From: Candidatus Kuenenia stuttgartensis
Lineage (GTDB): Bacteria; Planctomycetota; Planctomycetia; Pirellulales; UBA1268
Reading direction: 5' to 3'
Assembly (NCBI GenBank): GCA_945891385.1
Contig: CAMDDJ010000001.1
Location: 154,921-218,920 of the forward strand
Length of the DNA stretch: 64,000 nt
Within the stretch, counting starts at the first letter, position 1. Each line of letters starts with the position of its first letter. The notes beneath the pieces are model-generated. The model was not told where the DNA came from. It ran no database searches and saw nothing but the letters and a program-made list of their open reading frames with translations. Positions 54,325 to 62,643 of the stretch are shown piece by piece. The position numbers were made by a program, and so were the translations under genes.

Positions 54325-55406
54325 GCTCGAGGCTCCCGCGAAGCCGCAGCAAAGCGGCCGAGCAGGGCGGCTGCCGCGCCGCTGTCGATCGCCTGTTCGG
54401 CCCGCGAGCGGGCAGCCGAAAGCGAGGCGGCCTTCCCTGCCGCGTGAAGCACGGCAGCGGCGTTGAGCACAACGACATCCCGCCTCGGCCCGTCTTCGCC
54501 TGCAAGCACTCCGCGGATCGCCGCCGCGCTCGCCTCCGGGCCGTCCACGACGAGTTCGGCCAGCCGTTCGGAAGGCTGCATCGCGAGGCCGAAGTCTTCG
54601 GGCGTCCAGCGATACCGGCGTGCGCCGGCCGGCGTGACGTCGATCACTTCGGTCGGGCCGAACAGACTTACCTCGTCGAAGGGTTTGGGATCGAGCGTGC
54701 CATCGGAGCGCGCAAAGAAGCCGGAGACGACGAGCGTGCGCCGGGCGCCCAACAGCCGGGCGGCCTCGGCCAGCGGTTCCCGGGCAGCCGCACGCCCCAC
54801 GCCGATTACCTGAACGTCGGCGCGGGCCGGATTGCAGAGCGGTCCCACCAGATTGAAGACCGTGGGCCGGCCAAGCGACTTCCGCAGCGGACCCACCCGA
54901 GCCATCGCGGGATGGTGGGCCGGTGCCAAGCAGAAGCAGATTCCGAGGTCGGCGAGGCAGTCGGCGGCCACCTCCGGCGGGGCGTCGATTCTCACGCCGA
55001 GGGCGGCGAGCACGTCGGCCGAGCCGGTTCGGCTCGAGACCGCCCGGTTGCCATGCTTGGCCACCAGTTGGCCGGCGGCCGCCACGACGAGCGCCGCTGC
55101 CGTCGAGATGTTGAACGACCCTGATGCATCGCCTCCCGTGCCGCAGGTATCGGCGACGATCGCTTCGGCGGGCAGTCTGGTTCGGTCGATCGGCAGCATC
55201 CGGCCCCGCAGGCCTGCGGCGACGCCTGCGATTTCACCGGCCGTTTCCCCGGCGTCGGCCAGGGCCACGAGCCAACGACCGAAGGCGTCGAGTTCGACCG
55301 ATCCGGCCAGCACTCCTTCCACGAGCCCGCGGACCTCGGCGGCCGGAAGCCGCTCGTCGCGGGCGAGGCCGGCCGCCCACCTGTCGAGATCGGCCGGGGA
55401 GAGCAT
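54321..55406 (-). CDS. trpD: Anthranilate phosphoribosyltransferase
   Basis: 361 residues, slightly longer than the usual 330–345. Signature regions are DTCGTGGDASGSFNIST, AKHGNRAVSSRTGSADVLAALG, APAHHPAMARVGPLRKSLG, TVFNLVGPLCNPARA, and the Asp-Glu metal pair in KPFDEVSLFGPT. It transfers phosphoribose from PRPP to anthranilate in tryptophan synthesis. No other trp gene is nearby; instead it is coupled (ATGA overlap) to the copper ATPase, an unusual pairing. The related thymidine phosphorylase family lacks the pattern of the CGTGGD and KHGN blocks seen here, so TrpD is preferred. Confidence 0.93.
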   Translation of the reverse strand: MLSPADLDRWAAGLARDERLPAAEVRGLVEGVLAGSVELDAFGRWLVALADAGETAGEIAGVAAGLRGRMLPIDRTRLPAEAIVADTCGTGGDASGSFNISTAAALVVAAAGQLVAKHGNRAVSSRTGSADVLAALGVRIDAPPEVAADCLADLGICFCLAPAHHPAMARVGPLRKSLGRPTVFNLVGPLCNPARADVQVIGVGRAAAREPLAEAARLLGARRTLVVSGFFARSDGTLDPKPFDEVSLFGPTEVIDVTPAGARRYRWTPEDFGLAMQPSERLAELVVDGPEASAAAIRGVLAGEDGPRRDVVVLNAAAVLHAAGKAASLSAARSRAEQAIDSGAAAALLGRFAAASREPRA

Positions 55407-55603
55407 GAGCAGGACCGCGAGGAGTGGACTGTGACCCTCCGATTGTAGCGCCGGCTGTGCCGCGCACCAAAGTGACGGCCGCGAGGCCGGGAATGCGGGC
55501 GTCCGTCCGATACTCGGCCTGACGGTCAGGCTGACGGGCCGCCGCGGCCCGGCCTACAATCGGGAGGTCGCCTCGAAGGTCCTTTTGCCGAAAGCCAGCC
55601 GCC

Positions 55604-56557
55604 GTGTCGCTCCCGACCGAGCCCCGTAAGTTGATCATCGACTGTGATCCAGGCATCGACGATGCCGTGGCGGTCACAATGGCGCTGTTCGATCCTCGCC
55701 TGGAAGTCGTGGCGGTGACGGCGGCCGCCGGCAACGTCGGGGCCGAGCAGGCCACGGCCAACCTGCAGGCATTGGTGGCCTGCCTCGATCCTCCGCGGCT
55801 CCCGCGGATCGGCGTTGCTGCCACCGATGCGGCCCTTCCGGCCCGACCCTACTCGATGCACGGGGCCGACGGCCTGGGCGGGATCGATCTGCCTCGGGTT
55901 CCGCTCCACGGCGGCCATGCGTCGGAGAAGGTGATCTGGGAAGCGATCAAGGCGCACCCGCGGCAGCTCACGATCCTGGCCCTGGGGCCGCTCACCAACG
56001 TCTCGCGGGTGCTCAAGCGGGATCCGGGTATCGCCGAACTGATCGGCGCGGTCGTGATCTGCGGCGGAACGGCCCAGGGACTCGGCAACGCCACTCCTGT
56101 GGCCGACTTCAACTTCTTCAGCGATCCCGCCGCGGCCCGGCATGTGCTGGCCGAGCCGATCACCAAGACACTCGTGCCGCTCGAGACCACGGGCCAGGTG
56201 GTCTACGACCTCGATTTTCTCGAGCGGCTGCCGCGGGAGTTCACCCGGGCCGGCAGGCTCCTGCGGCCGATGCTCGCCCATGCCTTCCGCGCCCATCGGC
56301 AACTACTCGGCTGCGAGGGCATCCGGCTGCACGACGTGGCCGCGCTCGTGGCGGCGACCGATCCCGACCTGTTCGAGCGGGAGACGGTTGCGGCCGACGT
56401 GGAAACGACCGGTGACCTGACCGCCGGCATGCTCGTGATCGACCGCCGCCGAAATCGTGTCTGGCGACCCAATGCCGATCTCCTTGTGGCCTGTGATGCA
56501 GTCGGGGTACGCGACCGCGTGCTCAAGGGGCTCACGGCCGCGGGCGAGGCCACATGA
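55604..56557 (+). CDS. Inosine/uridine-preferring nucleoside hydrolase family protein
   Basis: 317 residues, standard family length, starting at a GTG. The calcium-binding motif DCDPGIDDAVAV is at residues 13–24. ALGPLTNVSRVL, ICGGTAQGLGNATPVADFNFFSDPAAA and the C-terminal EGIRLHDVAALVAATDP give the remaining active-site residues (Asn, Glu/Asp, His-Asp). It hydrolyses ribonucleosides to base and ribose in salvage. No signal peptide is visible, so it is cytoplasmic. It stands alone, convergent with the protease gene by 6 bases. Confidence 0.93.
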   Translation: MSLPTEPRKLIIDCDPGIDDAVAVTMALFDPRLEVVAVTAAAGNVGAEQATANLQALVACLDPPRLPRIGVAATDAALPARPYSMHGADGLGGIDLPRVPLHGGHASEKVIWEAIKAHPRQLTILALGPLTNVSRVLKRDPGIAELIGAVVICGGTAQGLGNATPVADFNFFSDPAAARHVLAEPITKTLVPLETTGQVVYDLDFLERLPREFTRAGRLLRPMLAHAFRAHRQLLGCEGIRLHDVAALVAATDPDLFERETVAADVETTGDLTAGMLVIDRRRNRVWRPNADLLVACDAVGVRDRVLKGLTAAGEAT

Positions 56558-56563
56558 TCGGCT

Positions 56564-57751
56564 TCACTCGAAGTCGGTCCGCCTCGCCACGGGAATCTGC
56601 AGTTCCACCTGGTCCCGGTCTCGGAAGATGACCACCGTGACGGTGCGATCCACCGCGGTCATCCCCACCACGTTCATCAGGTGGTCGTCATCCTCGATCG
56701 GTCGGCCATCAAACTCCAGGATCACGTCGTTGGGGCGAATTCCGGCGGCAGCTGCCGGTGCTCCGCCCGTGACCGCCTCCACCCTCGCGCCCACCGGCCG
56801 TACCAATCCCAGTCGATGGGCCTCGGGCTGGGTGAATTCCTTGTCGAGCGCCACTCCCAGATAGGCCCGATCGACCGAGCCGTTCTCCACGAGCTGCCGG
56901 GTGACGAACATCACCATCGAGGCCGGGATCGCGAATCCAATCCCCTCGCTGCCGCCCGAGTTGCTGGCGATGGCGGTATTGAGCCCGACCACCTCGCCGC
57001 GGAGGTTCACGAGCGGGCCGCCGCTATTGCCCGGGTTGATCGCGGCGTCGGTCTGGATGAAATCCTGGAATCGCACCGCACCCTCGCCGATCTCGAGATC
57101 GCGACGGCCTTTCGCCGAGACGATGCCGAGCGTGACGGAGTGGGCGAGGCCGAACGGGCTGCCGATGGCGAGTACCATGTCACCGATCCGTACGTCCTCG
57201 TCATCGGCGGCGATCCGGGCCGTCTGAAGGTCGTCCGCCACGAGTTCGAGCACCGCGATGTCGGTGCCGGCGTCGGACCACGAGCGGCGGGGCACGAGTT
57301 CCCGGCCATCGTCGAGCCGAATGACGATGTCGTCGAGTTCGGCCCCCTCGACCACGTGGCGGTTGGTGATCACGACGGTGCGGCCGGCCACCTCGGTGAT
57401 CACGCCCGAGCCGGCCTCGTCCTCGGTCGTTCGGGCTCCGCGGGGCCTGGTCAGTCGTTTGGTGGCGTCGATGTGCACCACGGTCGGCCGCAACAGATCC
57501 GACAACCGCCGGAGTTGGCGGGCCTGCCGCTCGAGCGGCTCTGCATCCCGTGCCGCCTGCTCATAGAGCCGATCCCGTTCCTCGGCCGTGAGTCGAACCG
57601 GCCGCATCGGATCGACGCGACCTTCATCTCGCTGGGTGGCTTCGATCGGCGTGAGCCGGCCACGGTTTGCGTCGTCGGCATGCGCCACAACGACCATCGA
57701 AGCGATGGCGCCGACGGCCCAGCAGAGACGGAGATCATACCGAGGCATCAT
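56564..57751 (-). CDS. HtrA/DegP-like trypsin-fold serine protease with one PDZ domain, exported
   Basis: 395 residues from adjacent ATGs at 57751/57748; a longer frame to 57793 is less likely. An N-terminal hydrophobic segment (LCWAVGAIASMVVVAHA) acts as signal or anchor, followed by about 70 residues of charged linker. The catalytic triad is His in VITNRHVVEGA, Asp in GTDIAVLEL and Ser in INPGNSGGPLV. A single PDZ domain follows (GVALDKEFTQ … AAAAGIRPNDVILEFDGRP). Periplasmic quality-control protease or chaperone by family. It follows the DksA/TraR-type gene by 56 bases and may be co-transcribed with it. Confidence 0.93.
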   Translation of the reverse strand: MMPRYDLRLCWAVGAIASMVVVAHADDANRGRLTPIEATQRDEGRVDPMRPVRLTAEERDRLYEQAARDAEPLERQARQLRRLSDLLRPTVVHIDATKRLTRPRGARTTEDEAGSGVITEVAGRTVVITNRHVVEGAELDDIVIRLDDGRELVPRRSWSDAGTDIAVLELVADDLQTARIAADDEDVRIGDMVLAIGSPFGLAHSVTLGIVSAKGRRDLEIGEGAVRFQDFIQTDAAINPGNSGGPLVNLRGEVVGLNTAIASNSGGSEGIGFAIPASMVMFVTRQLVENGSVDRAYLGVALDKEFTQPEAHRLGLVRPVGARVEAVTGGAPAAAAGIRPNDVILEFDGRPIEDDDHLMNVVGMTAVDRTVTVVIFRDRDQVELQIPVARRTDFE

Positions 57752-57807
57752 GCCGCGCGACTCAGGAGGCACTGGTTTCGGGTGCGGGAGCATACCTGCC
57801 CGGAACG

Positions 57808-58221
57808 TCAGAACTCCAGGTCGCCGCCCACCGCCTCCTCACTCGTCTGCCGCCAGTTGCTCGTTTCTCCAGACCGTTCCAGATCCCGCTGGCAGCCAAT
57901 GCACATCGTGGCATAGGGCAGCGCTTCAAGCCGTGCCAGCGGAATCCGCCCGCCGCAGACTTCGCACTGTCCGTAACTGCCTTCCTTCATCCGCTCGAGG
58001 GCGTTCTCGATGTGGGCGAGTTCGCGGCTCTCCACCTCGGCCAGTTGCGAGTTGATCTCGTCCTGGGCGGAATCGTAGGCCGCGTCGATGAGATCGCCGA
58101 CCGACTCGCTCCGAAGTTCCTTCAAGAGCGTGAGATCTCCGGCCAGGGCGCTTCGCAGCGCGTCCCGTCGTTTGACCAGGATCGCCCGCATGTTCGTCAG
58201 TGCGTCTTTTCGTGCCATCAT
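57808..58221 (-). CDS. DksA/TraR-family zinc-finger protein
   Basis: 137 residues. The paired ATGs at 58221/58218 follow GGAGGAGG. A coiled-coil N-terminal part (MRAILVKRRDALRSALAGD … LAEVESRELAHIENALERMK) is followed by GSYGQCEVCGGRIPLARLEA and CIGCQ, a C4 zinc finger as in DksA/TraR proteins. Such proteins bind RNA polymerase and modulate transcription in stress. The coiled-coil tip (around DAAYDSAQDE) keeps acidic residues like DksA. It lies upstream of the HtrA-like gene, compatible with a stress-response unit. Exact promoter targets cannot be inferred. Confidence 0.9.
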   Translation of the reverse strand: MMARKDALTNMRAILVKRRDALRSALAGDLTLLKELRSESVGDLIDAAYDSAQDEINSQLAEVESRELAHIENALERMKEGSYGQCEVCGGRIPLARLEALPYATMCIGCQRDLERSGETSNWRQTSEEAVGGDLEF

Positions 58222-58453
58222 GCCGCCTCCTCCGCGAACCCTCCGGCGCCGCCCCTGCAATTCACAGCCGCCCGGGGTCGCAGCGAATACTACGGGGCTC
58301 CAGGCAGGATGGTTCGCGCAGGGAAAATCGGCAGGCAATTCCCCTGAAATCCAGCGAATTGCGATTTCGACAGTTGGCGGGAGCCGGGCCGACTTTGCCG
58401 CCGGCAGGGGGGGCGGCCGCAGCATCCTCTGGCCAGGCCCATCTGGCGGGTGG

Positions 58454-59671
58454 TCAGTCGTGGCCGCGGCCGTCAAAGCACCAGATCGTGCCGTCGTCAG
58501 ACGCGATTACCACCCGGCCGCTTGCCACGGCGGCGCCGCCACTGAACCCACCGCCCGCGTCGAATTCCCAGACCGGGTCCCCCGTGCTGCCGTCGAGCAG
58601 GGCGATCGTGCCTCGGGCGTCGGCGATCACGGCCGCCTCCCGCGGTACGTCGCCTGGGTCGGGAGCGAGGCCCACGATCACCGGCGAGGCATCGACCCGC
58701 CCGCCGCGCGGCTGTCGCCAGGCGCGGGTGCCGGTGGCGATCTCGAAGGCTTCGACGGCGCGTCCACGGGAGCCGACAATGGCCAATCCATCGGCCAGGG
58801 CCGCGCTCGAGCGGTAGGCCTGGGCCGAGGTGCCGGGCCGCTTCTGCCAGGCGATCTCGGCCTTGACGAAGTCGATCGCGAAGAACTCTCCGCCCTCGGT
58901 GCCAAACAGCACGATATCGCCGCTGACCGCGGGCGTCGTGCCCGTCGGACCGCCGATCTCGATCGCGGCCCGCTCCTCGCCGTTCGCCGCATCGATCACG
59001 TGGAGGCGGCCGTCACAGCCGGCGAGGAAGATCCGGTCGCCCGCCGCCGTGCGGGCCACCGTCGGTCCGCATCGAATCTGGTCGGCGATCGAGTGGGTCC
59101 AGAGCCGCTTGCCCGTCTCGAGATCCAGGCATGAGAGCGAGGCGTCCTGCGAGCCGACGAGTACCCGCGGGCCGTCCGCCGCAGGGAGGATCGTCGGGCC
59201 GCCGGAGATCTCGCCTTCGGTCGCATACTCCCAGCGGGTCTCCCCCGTCGCCCGGTCCAAGCCCCGGACGATGCCGAGATCGTCGCCCACGACGAGCGGG
59301 AGCCGGGAATCGTCGGCCAGGGCCGCGGCCGAGGGAAATCCCGCCTGCTCGATCGTGCGGGTCCAGCGGGTCTCGCCCGTGTTCAAATCAAGCGCATGGA
59401 AGTGACCGTCGAGATCGCCGAGGTAGACGACCCCGTCCGCGATCACCGGCACGGCAGCGAAGGCGGCCTCGGGAAAGTCCCGCCTCCAGGCCTCTGCGAG
59501 CGGCACCGTCAGCACGGCTGCCGATCGGCCCGTGCCGGCGAGCGAGCCCCGGGCCATTGGCCAGGCGTCGGCCGGCGCGGCGTCTTGTCCGGCTGCCTGA
59601 TCGGTGCCGGCCGCGACGGCCAGGACGCATGCCAGGCCGATGGCCTGACGGACCCATGCCCAGTGGCTCAT
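58454..59671 (-). CDS. Exported PQQ-like beta-propeller protein
   Basis: 405 residues. Signal peptide MSHWAWVRQAIGLACVLAVA. The body is an eight-bladed-type PQQ-like propeller with repeated blades, e.g. GVVYLGDLDGHFHALDLNTG, ETRWTRTIEQ, LVGSQDASLSCLDLETGKRL and ATGTRAWRQPRGGRVDASPV. It resembles BamB and secreted PQQ-repeat proteins; the catalytic residues of quinoprotein dehydrogenases are not evident. Its ATG overlaps the stop of the Fe-dependent alcohol dehydrogenase gene (ATGA), so it belongs to the ALDH/ADH operon, but its role there is unknown. Confidence 0.88.
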   Translation of the reverse strand: MSHWAWVRQAIGLACVLAVAAGTDQAAGQDAAPADAWPMARGSLAGTGRSAAVLTVPLAEAWRRDFPEAAFAAVPVIADGVVYLGDLDGHFHALDLNTGETRWTRTIEQAGFPSAAALADDSRLPLVVGDDLGIVRGLDRATGETRWEYATEGEISGGPTILPAADGPRVLVGSQDASLSCLDLETGKRLWTHSIADQIRCGPTVARTAAGDRIFLAGCDGRLHVIDAANGEERAAIEIGGPTGTTPAVSGDIVLFGTEGGEFFAIDFVKAEIAWQKRPGTSAQAYRSSAALADGLAIVGSRGRAVEAFEIATGTRAWRQPRGGRVDASPVIVGLAPDPGDVPREAAVIADARGTIALLDGSTGDPVWEFDAGGGFSGGAAVASGRVVIASDDGTIWCFDGRGHD

Positions 59672-60837
59672 GAAGCCGCCTCGTAGAGCCGAGCCAGATC
59701 CGTCGCCGCGACCGCCCGCGGATTGAACCGGGCCGTCCACTGCTCCGCCGCGGCGGCCGCGAGCGTTTCGACGTCGGCCGCGGGGATGCCGGCGGCAGCG
59801 AGGTCCACCGGCAGATCACCGACGACGAGCAGGGAGGTGAGTCGCACGGCGAGCGACTCGCCTGCGGCCGACGGGTCCGTGCCGCCTTCGCCCGCCGCAG
59901 CGAGCAGGTCGGCGTAGAGGCTGCCGACGACCGGGGCGTTGAACCGCACGACATGCGGCAAGAGCAGGCCGACGGCCCTGCCATGCGTGAGCCCGTATGT
60001 GGCCGTCAGCGGGTTGGCCAGCGCGTGGGCCGCGCCCAGCATGGAGTTTTCGATCGCCAACCCGGCCAGTGCGGCGGCCCACTGCACGGCGGCCCGGGCC
60101 TCGATGCTCGTGTCGGGCCCCAACACGGTCGGCAGGTGGGTGGCCAACAGCCGCCAGGCCTCGCGTGAGTAGACCCGGGAGGCCGGTGTGGCCGCGAGGC
60201 AGACGTGGCTCTCGACGGCGTGGGACACCGCGTCAATTCCGCCGATTGCTACCAGCGACCGGGGCTGCGTGAGCGTGAGATTGACGTCAAGGATCGCCAC
60301 GCGGAAGGCGGCTCGCGGATCGCCACAGGCCATTTTGAGGCCCGTGTCGGAGTCGGTGATCAGCGCGAAGGATTGCGTCTCGCTGCCGGTGCCGGCGGTG
60401 GTGGGCACGCCGATCGAGGGTAGAAGCGGGCCGGTGGCCGTGCCGCGGCCTTTGTACACCTGCATCCTCCCGCCACACGACAGGAGGAAGTTGATGCCCT
60501 TGGCCATGTCCATCGAACTGCCGCCCCCGAGGCCCACGAGCAGATCGGGCGCGAAGTCGCGGGCGAACGCCGTGCCCTCTTCCACTTCGGCGGAGGTGGG
60601 ATTCTCGCCGAACGCCGAGAAGACCAGCTGTTCGACGCCAGCATCGGCGAGCGATTCGGCCGCGGCGGCCACATGACCGGCCTCGATGACGCCGCGGTCG
60701 CTCGTCAGGAGCACTCGGCTGCCGCCGAGTTCACGCACGAGTCGCCCCAGTTCGCTCAGCCGGCCGGGGCCGATTACGAGCCGGGGCCCGGGGCGATACT
60801 CAAAGTCTGCCAGCATGGTTCCGCCGAGACAAGCCAT
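59668..60837 (-). CDS. Iron-containing alcohol dehydrogenase
   Basis: 389 residues; GAGG is 6 bases before the ATG at 60837, which favours it over the in-frame ATG at 60816. The NAD-binding segment is LVGLGGGSSMDMAKGINF, then GVPTTAGTGSETQSFA. The metal ligands are Asp and His in GGIDAVSHAVES, and His in GAAHALANPL and LTHGRAVGLLLPHVV. Family III dehydrogenases interconvert alcohols and aldehydes. It starts 12 bases after the ALDH stop and overlaps the propeller gene, so aldehyde is probably the shared intermediate of the operon. Confidence 0.94.
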   Translation of the reverse strand: MACLGGTMLADFEYRPGPRLVIGPGRLSELGRLVRELGGSRVLLTSDRGVIEAGHVAAAAESLADAGVEQLVFSAFGENPTSAEVEEGTAFARDFAPDLLVGLGGGSSMDMAKGINFLLSCGGRMQVYKGRGTATGPLLPSIGVPTTAGTGSETQSFALITDSDTGLKMACGDPRAAFRVAILDVNLTLTQPRSLVAIGGIDAVSHAVESHVCLAATPASRVYSREAWRLLATHLPTVLGPDTSIEARAAVQWAAALAGLAIENSMLGAAHALANPLTATYGLTHGRAVGLLLPHVVRFNAPVVGSLYADLLAAAGEGGTDPSAAGESLAVRLTSLLVVGDLPVDLAAAGIPAADVETLAAAAAEQWTARFNPRAVAATDLARLYEAAS

Positions 60838-60849
60838 CGCGAGCCTCGC

Positions 60850-62313
60850 CTAGGACCGTGCCGCGAGGGCTTCCTGCCTGCCTGGCTCGCCTTTGCCGCG
60901 CGCCATCTGCAGCGCCCGGGAGCGGTACAGAAACTCGATGATGTTGCCCTCGTGCGGTTGGAGCCAGTCGAGCTTCGTGGTGGGCAGCGGCCCGAAGTTG
61001 AGCCGGTCGATCTGCGTGCAATCGATCAACTGCCGTTGGAAATCTTCGTCGTTCGTGATCGCCGTGCCGACGAGCGTGGGGCCGATGGCCTCGAGCATCT
61101 TCGCCTGGGAACATTCGACCACGCTCACGAACGGAAACATGTACTCTGCGCGGGCGATCTCGGGCTCTGGGCTCAAGCAGTGCGCGACGACGGGCCGCAG
61201 CCAGCCGCACCGCTCACCCTCCACGAACCGGTCGCCGTAATCGGCCGTGGCATGGCTCACGCCTGGGGCCGACAGGAGTCCATCGATCTGGCCCCAGATC
61301 GCCTTGGCCGCGCCAGGGATGGTGAACGCGGCGAGTTTGGCCTCGGGATCGTCGGGCGGTTTGACCTCGATCGGGCCGAGTCGCTCCGCCAACGCCGCGG
61401 CGATCTCGCGGGTGTGGCGGCTGGCGTAGATGGCGGAGGTGTTGATGCAGCCGCGGCCGCTGTTGATCGCCACGCTCTCCGCCATGATGTCGAGGTATTC
61501 CCGCCAGTCGTCCACGCAGTCGTCGCCGAGGATGATCTTGGAGAAGCCGGGGCCGTGGACCTGCACCTTCGGATTGCCCCGATACTGCTCGACGGTTTTG
61601 GCACTTCCGAAGATCATGCTTCGGCCGCAGCCGGTGAGCACGGCGGCGCCGACGTCGGTCGCTCCCGGGTAGAGGCCGATCGCTTCCGCGGGAATGCCCG
61701 CCTCGACCATGGCGGCCGCCATGCGGTAGGGCGTCCAGGGTTCCTGACTGCCCGGCTTCATCACGAGGCCCACGCCCAGGGCGACCACCGGCAGCCAGAG
61801 CGTGTGAACCCCGGGTGAGTTGGACGGGAGCACGAGCCCGAGCACGGGGGAGGCGGCCTGGTAACTGACCGTGACGCCGCGGTGTTCCACGCCGTAGCCC
61901 TGCCAGAGGATCTTCGGGTCGAGTCCTCGGGACAGGGCGTCGAGGATCCGATCCATGTTCGAGAGCACGAACATGTTCTTCTGCATGTTGGCCCGGCAGA
62001 GGCTTTCGGGCAGGCCGGTCGTGGCCGACTGCTGCTTGACGAAATCCTCGGGCGTTTGCCGCGAGTCGCCCACCGTGAGCGTGCCGTGGGCGTAGAGGTT
62101 CCCCGCCGTTTGCAGCCGCTCGACGATCTCCTCCGGGTCGATCGCGAGCAGCGCCCGGCGGGCCGCCGCGGCCGACTTCGCCAGATCGCGGCCGAGCATG
62201 GCCCCGCCCACCTGGCTCACCTCGGCGACGGGCTCGCCGGTCAGGAAATGCACGAGCGTATCCCGCTCGAGCGACTCATACGACTTGCCGAACCGCCAGG
62301 CTGGAAGATGCAT
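60850..62313 (-). CDS. Aldehyde dehydrogenase-family protein (possibly acyl-CoA or carboxylate reductase type)
   Basis: 487 residues from the ATG at 62313, which has GAGG at 8 bases. ALDH-fold features: LGLVLPSNSPGVHTLWLPVV, LVMKPGSQEPWTPYRMA, IFGSAKTVEQYRGNPKVQ, and the catalytic Cys in INSGRGCINTSAIYASRH. The usual general-base Glu region is not obvious (VHGPGFSKIILGDDC), and in this respect it resembles CoA-acylating aldehyde dehydrogenases and LuxC-like acyl reductases. With the Fe-ADH downstream and an acyl-activating ligase upstream, a carboxylate-to-aldehyde-to-alcohol route is a reasonable but unproven inference. Confidence 0.88.
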   Translation of the reverse strand: MHLPAWRFGKSYESLERDTLVHFLTGEPVAEVSQVGGAMLGRDLAKSAAAARRALLAIDPEEIVERLQTAGNLYAHGTLTVGDSRQTPEDFVKQQSATTGLPESLCRANMQKNMFVLSNMDRILDALSRGLDPKILWQGYGVEHRGVTVSYQAASPVLGLVLPSNSPGVHTLWLPVVALGVGLVMKPGSQEPWTPYRMAAAMVEAGIPAEAIGLYPGATDVGAAVLTGCGRSMIFGSAKTVEQYRGNPKVQVHGPGFSKIILGDDCVDDWREYLDIMAESVAINSGRGCINTSAIYASRHTREIAAALAERLGPIEVKPPDDPEAKLAAFTIPGAAKAIWGQIDGLLSAPGVSHATADYGDRFVEGERCGWLRPVVAHCLSPEPEIARAEYMFPFVSVVECSQAKMLEAIGPTLVGTAITNDEDFQRQLIDCTQIDRLNFGPLPTTKLDWLQPHEGNIIEFLYRSRALQMARGKGEPGRQEALAARS

Positions 62314-62465
62314 CGGTGTTCCCTCGCGTGTGGATAAATGCAGATTGTGTGGCAGGCCCGCAGAGAAGGCCGGGGATGCCCGTGCCATCTCGTCGGACGT
62401 TCGTTGCGGGCATCCTGCCCTTTACTCACTCGGAGGAAACCTCACTTCGCAATCCTTGCTGCGTT

Positions 62466-62497
62466 CGGTTTCCTACGCCGCTCGATTGGCACGGGCA
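62466..62497 (-). repeat. Dispersed 32-bp repeat, copy 2
   Basis: Matches 14918–14949 at 31 of 32 positions in the same orientation. Here the repeat also forms part of a potential stem: AGGAAACC at 62435–62442 and GGTTTCCT at 62467–62474 are perfect complements, enclosing an inner GCAA/TTGC pair. It sits about 150 bases upstream of the minus-strand ALDH start. Confidence 0.7.
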
Positions 62498-62606
62498 ACC
62501 CCTCCATACCTTGAAATCAGGGCAACGAATCATGATCGATGACAGCCGGGCAGGAAGCCCGGCGAGGCGAACGAAGGCGACCGTGGCTCGCCCTCCGTTC
62601 GCCCAA

Positions 62607-62637
62607 GGCTGCAGGGGCCATGGATGGCCCTGCAGCC
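62607..62637 (-). terminator. Strong hairpin after the ligase stop codon
   Basis: GGCTGCAGGG(G)CCAT pairs with ATGGCCCTGCAGCC with one bulged G and a very small loop. On the minus strand it begins 6 bases after the TAG of the ligase gene. There is no U tract, so it may serve as a 3'-end stabiliser or a factor-assisted terminator. Confidence 0.45.
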
Positions 62638-62643
62638 CTAGAG

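Larger units (their letters stand above)
62314..62643. other. Intergenic region with repeat copy 2 and several hairpins, about 330 bp
   Basis: Lies between the ALDH start and the stop of the upstream ligase gene. From right to left it contains a hairpin next to the ligase stop, a GCCGGGC/GCCCGGC hairpin at 62545–62563, and an imperfect inverted repeat near 62568–62602 (CGAACGAAGGCGA with its complement). It also holds the 32-bp repeat, whose CGGTTTCCT arm can pair with AGGAAACC at 62435–62442. The density of inverted repeats is high for this window. No gene is seen. Confidence 0.6.
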
